Shown: piece by piece, positions 61,801 to 64,000 of the stretch
How the letters are laid out: each line of letters begins with the position of its first letter
Numbering within the stretch: position 1 is the stretch's first letter
Source: SIG644 sp045613985
GTDB taxonomy: Bacteria; Bacillota; Clostridia; Oscillospirales; CAG-272
Direction: 5' to 3'
Length of the DNA stretch: 64,000 bases
NCBI GenBank assembly: GCA_045613985.1
Contig: JAZLCA010000019.1
Location: 1 to 64,000 of the forward strand
Translations under genes and position numbers: made by a program
Notes under the pieces: model-generated
Told to the model about the DNA's origin: nothing
What the model saw: only the letters and a program-made list of their open reading frames with translations
Databases searched by the model: none

Positions 61801-62361
61801 GTGGTGGCAAGCGGCGAGGACGTCAATATGTTCATCGTCGATACCGAAGTGTATTCCAACACGGGCGGTCAGTCTTCCAAGGCAACCCCGATCGGTGCAG
61901 TCGCTCAGTTTGCCAACTCGGGTAAAAAGACACTCAAGAAGGATCTTGGCGCTATGCTCATGACCTACGGCAACGTATACGTTGCGCAGGTCGCTATGGG
62001 TGCCGATCCCAACCAGCTGATGAAGGCACTCAAAGAAGCCGCCTCCTATCCCGGTCCTTCTGTCATCATCGCCTATACGCCCTGTACCGCTCACGGCATC
62101 AAGGGCGGTATGAGTGGTGTTCAGGCCGAGATGAAGCGCGCCGTGGATGCCGGCTACTGGCACTTGTACCGCTACGATCCCAGAAAAGATCAGCCCTTCG
62201 TCCTGGATAGCGGCGAAGCTACCCTGTCCTACCGTGACTTTCTGGACGGCGAAGTTCGTTACAGCGCACTCATCCGCACCTTCCCCAACGAGGCCGCCAC
62301 GCTGTTTGAGCAAGGCGCCGAAGCGGCGAAGAAGAAGTATGAAAATTATAAGAAAATGTAA
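58852..62361 (+). CDS. nifJ: Pyruvate:ferredoxin (flavodoxin) oxidoreductase, single-chain
   Basis: 1169 residues, standard length. Converts pyruvate and CoA to acetyl-CoA, CO2 and reduced ferredoxin; the reaction is reversible. Order: domain I with YPITPSSPMAGKTD and FTSSQGLMLMIP, domain II, the gamma-like domain, a 2[4Fe-4S] domain with CLQCNRCSLVCPH (about 692) and CTGCGSCVASCPAK (about 747), the third-cluster Cys in CAGCGETPY (about 812), and the TPP site GDGWAYDIGFGG (about 969). Nothing is missing. The domain I residues look like a true pyruvate enzyme, which is unusual in a leucine-controlled operon. Last gene of the operon; terminator follows. Confidence 0.96.
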   Translation: MSEHKHFPMATMDGNEAAAYVAYAFTEIAAIYPITPSSPMAGKTDAWSAHGKKNLFGQPVSLIEMQSEAGAVAAVHGALETGALATTFTSSQGLMLMIPVMHRISGERLPGVLHVASRTVGTHALSIFGDHSDVMNCRQTGFALLSTASVQEIMDLAPVAHLSAIKGRIPFLHFFDGLRTSHEINKIETIPHEEMGKLLDRDALDAFRAQALNPEHPKLRATVQNGDVYFQVREANNGFYDALPDIVENYMNEIATLTGRKYHLFDYYGDPDATDVVVAMGSVSGTVREAVDALRAKGRKVGFLQVHLFRPFSIKHFVSALPASVRRIAVLDRCKEMGALGEPLYQDVCTVFSGRSDVTVVGGRYGLSSKDTDPSQIVAVFDNLAAEHPKNSFSIGIVDDVTFRSLPIGAPVAEKADTFSCKFWGLGSDGTVGANKNTVEIINDHTDRYAQAYFEYDAKKSFGVTKSHLRISPTPITSSYYVKSADLVACHHQSYVGKYDMVSELKQGGIFLLNCTWAANELEENLPADVRRTLAQKNARLYLINASEIASRLGLGSHTNTVLQAAFFHIASILDEQTVIGYMKDAARKTYFAKGDAVVERNLSAIDAGVEGVYRVDIPAHWANAADTPIATDEIKPAVVRNILEPINAQKGDDLPVSAFRGYEDGTIDVGLTAYEKRNIAAKVPVWNSTVCLQCNRCSLVCPHAAIRPYLLTEEELSNAPEGLVAVAAKGAAAKGYYYTLQISTADCTGCGSCVASCPAKDKAIEMVGNTFPIASPAWAYTLRLDDKNNLFDRYTVKGSQFCRPLLEFSAACAGCGETPYAKLLTQLFGDRVYWANATGCSQAWGSPMPGIPYTTNKQGHGPAWSNSLFENNAEFSLGMFLSVRQQREAQKMRVEQLMAIADGAVRENTKAWLDGFDNYEASPALTEDLCNVLQEARPTMTAEQATLAADILRYRDQLTKKCFWMFGGDGWAYDIGFGGLDHVVASGEDVNMFIVDTEVYSNTGGQSSKATPIGAVAQFANSGKKTLKKDLGAMLMTYGNVYVAQVAMGADPNQLMKALKEAASYPGPSVIIAYTPCTAHGIKGGMSGVQAEMKRAVDAGYWHLYRYDPRKDQPFVLDSGEATLSYRDFLDGEVRYSALIRTFPNEAATLFEQGAEAAKKKYENYKKM

Positions 62362-62386
62362 CGAAACCGATTTTTAACATAAAGTT

Positions 62387-62423
62387 AGCCTCCGCCAAGG
62401 TTTTCCCTTGACGGAGGCTGTTT
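62387..62423 (+). terminator. Bidirectional terminator after nifJ
   Basis: AGCCTCCG-CAAGG pairs with CCTTG-CGGAGGCT (one mismatch), loop TTTTC, then TTTT, between convergent nifJ and the aminotransferase gene. Confidence 0.88.
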
Positions 62424-62434
62424 TACTTTCAAAC

Positions 62435-63280
62435 TTACCCTTCTGTCTTCGCCAACCAATCGGCAACGACGAAGTCCTGTAGCTTGCGCAACGTGACGGG
62501 ATCTTGGCCGCCGACCGAAGCGCCATCAAGTTCACACACCGACAGACACAGCGAGCCCGCGCTGGAGACGATGATCTCGTCCGCGTCGCGCAGCTCCTGC
62601 ATAGTGAAAATACGCTCCTCGACCGGAATACCGAGCGTCTTACTCGCCGCGATCAGGTGAGCGCGACCGATGCCGGGAAGAATATATTCGTCCGCCGGTG
62701 GCGTAATGAAAACGCCATTTTTGAGAATGGACACGTTGGAATGCGAGCATTCGGTCACGCGGTCGCCGCGGTGCATGACCGTCTCGTCCACGCCTGCTTT
62801 GTTGGCCATCTCGGCCGTCAGTACACTGGGCAAAAGATTGAGCGTTTTAATGTTGCAATACAGATATCTTCTGTCCTCGGCACTGATCAGGCGAATGGGG
62901 CGATAGACCGGCTTGATCTTCACGGGGCGTAGCATGATCATGAGATTGGATTTAGGCTGTCCTGCAGGAAAGACGTGATCTCTCAAGGCACTGCCTCGCG
63001 TTACTTGCCAATAAACGAACTGCTCACCATCGTCTACGCGGCGTACGAGATCGATCAAAAGTGCACGTAATTCTTCGGCAGGCATCGGCTCCGCAATCTC
63101 CAGGCGCTTCAGATTGACGTAAAAGCGCGCGATATGCTCATCAAGCGCATAGATAACGTGATTTCTCGAGTAAGCGGCATCATAAATGCCATCTCCAAAA
63201 TAAAGACCGCGGTCCGTCATAGGAACCTTCATCTCCTCAATAGACCCGATCTCTCCGTTGTAGTATCCTAAATTAAGCAT
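62435..63280 (-). CDS. Class IV aminotransferase, D-amino-acid transaminase-like
   Basis: 281 residues, PLP fold type IV. GYYNGEIGSIEEMKVPMTDRGLYFGDGIYD at the start, YWQVTRGSALRDHVFP and CNIKTLNLLPSVLTAEMA (with the PLP Lys) match D-alanine transaminase (Dat), which makes D-Ala and D-Glu for cell walls. Branched-chain or aminodeoxychorismate activity is less likely, since the RG-R-H pattern around residue 95-102 is the D-amino acid carboxylate trap. RBS GAGGAGA is 7 bases before the ATG. It is convergent to the nifJ operon and not part of it. Confidence 0.85.
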   Translation of the reverse strand: MLNLGYYNGEIGSIEEMKVPMTDRGLYFGDGIYDAAYSRNHVIYALDEHIARFYVNLKRLEIAEPMPAEELRALLIDLVRRVDDGEQFVYWQVTRGSALRDHVFPAGQPKSNLMIMLRPVKIKPVYRPIRLISAEDRRYLYCNIKTLNLLPSVLTAEMANKAGVDETVMHRGDRVTECSHSNVSILKNGVFITPPADEYILPGIGRAHLIAASKTLGIPVEERIFTMQELRDADEIIVSSAGSLCLSVCELDGASVGGQDPVTLRKLQDFVVADWLAKTEG

Positions 63281-63484
63281 ATATGTATCTCCTCGCCAAA
63301 AAGGATTTTACTCATTCTTTAACATTATATCATGGATCGGCACAAGTTGCAACCACATTACGAAAATTTATTTCAGCAATTAAAAATATTTATCTGGAAA
63401 TAACGATCGTTTCTCATAAAACATTTCCGTTCGACGAATCAAGAAAAAACATATGGCATTTTTCACAAAAAGTTGAGTAACACC
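63281..63484. other. Intergenic gap without recognised feature
   Basis: A/T-rich divergent spacer between the aminotransferase start and the promoter of the lipoprotein gene. I see no gene, tRNA or strong hairpin here; an aminotransferase promoter must lie in it but is not clear. Confidence 0.5.
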
Positions 63485-63513
63485 TTTACATATTTATTAA
63501 AATATGTTAGAAT
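63485..63513 (+). promoter_or_regulatory. Promoter of the lipoprotein gene at 63544
   Basis: TTTACA (63485-63490), 17 bp, TAGAAT (63508-63513), 31 bp before the start codon. Confidence 0.65.
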
Positions 63514-63543
63514 GAATCATTAAAAATATGTTGGAGGTTTTGT

Positions 63544-64000
63544 ATGATACATCCCGCCAAAACGTCACGTTTCAGACGCTTCTGCCGATATCTTGCTTTC
63601 ATATTGGCACTTCTTATGGTTCCAACGGCACTTATCTCCTGCCAGACGCCCTCGGATACGCCACCACCGGACGATATTCCCCCTACCGATGACGGCACGA
63701 ACGACACGCCCTCGGACAAGCTGCCAGAAGAAGAGGATCCCGGAACGAAGCCGCCGGAAGATGATCCTCCCAAGGAAGATGATCCTCCCAAGGAAGACGA
63801 GCCATATGTTCCGAACGAAGCGCCCCTGATACGCGAGGAAGGTGGACTATATCTCTATTCTTCCGGAACATATCTGTGCAATTCCGCCAATCAGGACAAG
63901 GAATTTCTTTTCCGTCAGTTCGGAAACGCGTTGGACTATTGCCGCTTTGCCGACGGATATTCTACCATTGTATATCGCTTCAATATTCACGATAAATATG
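63544..64000 (+). CDS. Lipoprotein with acidic proline-rich linker, 3' end outside window
   Basis: At least 152 residues, open to the window end. The N-terminus is basic (KTSRFRRFCRY), then hydrophobic, with lipobox ALISC (Cys33). Residues about 35-90 are an acidic, Pro-rich linker with short repeats of the type DDPPKE, a cell-wall spacer. A folded domain seems to begin near residue 95 (GGLYLYSSGTYLC). The RBS TTGGAGG is 7 bases before the ATG. I do not recognise the domain from the visible part. Confidence 0.75.
   Translation, partial: MIHPAKTSRFRRFCRYLAFILALLMVPTALISCQTPSDTPPPDDIPPTDDGTNDTPSDKLPEEEDPGTKPPEDDPPKEDDPPKEDEPYVPNEAPLIREEGGLYLYSSGTYLCNSANQDKEFLFRQFGNALDYCRFADGYSTIVYRFNIHDKY

Noticed and set aside
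61198..62313. Long minus-strand frame (371 codons) inside nifJ
   Set aside because: It lies fully opposite a well-conserved gene, has no ribosome binding site and codes for no recognisable family; it reflects the codon bias of nifJ.
63690..63800. Short tandem DNA repeats near the window end
   Set aside because: They code for the DDPPKE-type linker of a lipoprotein and are not an independent element.
1..64000. Prophage, insertion sequence, integrase, CRISPR-Cas or defence island
   Set aside because: No transposase, integrase, capsid, Cas or restriction gene and no spaced repeat array was found on either strand.

Overview
The window reads as a chromosomal segment of an anaerobic Bacillota bacterium of class Clostridia, probably a gut lineage (inference). 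Support: Gram-positive style lipoproteins, strong ribosome binding sites, many consensus sigma-A promoters (TTGACA, 17 bp, TATAAT), a T-box leader and a TPP riboswitch, pyruvate phosphate dikinase, pyruvate:ferredoxin oxidoreductase and rubredoxin, and a sporulation/cell-division block in the order known from Bacillus and Clostridia (flippase, mazG, hup, rqcP, yabP, yabQ, divIC). I see no phage, transposase, CRISPR array or rRNA.

Layout. 1-3.7 kb: 3' part of ppdK, two sister zinc-ribbon-like lipoproteins and a BspA-repeat lipoprotein. 3.9-12.3 kb, minus strand: a membrane-anchored protein, greA, an S41 protease, a PucR/CdaR-type regulator, rsmE, thiT behind a TPP riboswitch, and comEC. 12.4-20 kb, plus strand: a CAU tRNA, a MATE exporter, a GH38 alpha-mannosidase, two membrane proteins (one DUF5058-like) and an M20 peptidase. 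20-30 kb: esterase, metallophosphoesterase, tRNA-Tyr followed by a run of hairpins, a Tim44-like protein, a broken GNAT gene, a P-loop kinase, polA, rubredoxin and a flippase. 28.8-32.3 kb: rhaBAD. 32.4-49.3 kb: a 17-kb co-directional minus-strand block from cdaA to smpB (cyclic-di-AMP, recJ, relA, dtd, hemZ, spore/division genes). 49.5-53.3 kb: argGHF. 53.5-62.4 kb: a plus-strand operon behind a T-box. 62.4-64 kb: a D-amino-acid transaminase-like gene and the start of a lipoprotein gene.

The most unusual part is 53.5-62.4 kb. A T-box leader whose specifier reads CUC (Leu) precedes four tightly packed genes: a LeuA-like protein that keeps the leucine-sensing C-terminal domain but has lost the catalytic Arg/Asp and HxH metal site; a fusion of a xylose-isomerase-like TIM barrel with an acyl-CoA synthetase; a branched-chain aminotransferase; and a pyruvate:ferredoxin oxidoreductase. 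A possible reading (inference) is a leucine-starvation-induced route that activates a branched-chain acid, carboxylates it reductively and transaminates it to an amino acid, with the LeuA-like protein as sensor or scaffold. Other points of interest are a cluster of hairpins plus a duplicated terminator segment after tRNA-Tyr, a CdaR partner reduced to its membrane anchor, a GNAT gene with a frameshift, and an uncharacterised membrane-protein pair coupled to an M20 peptidase.
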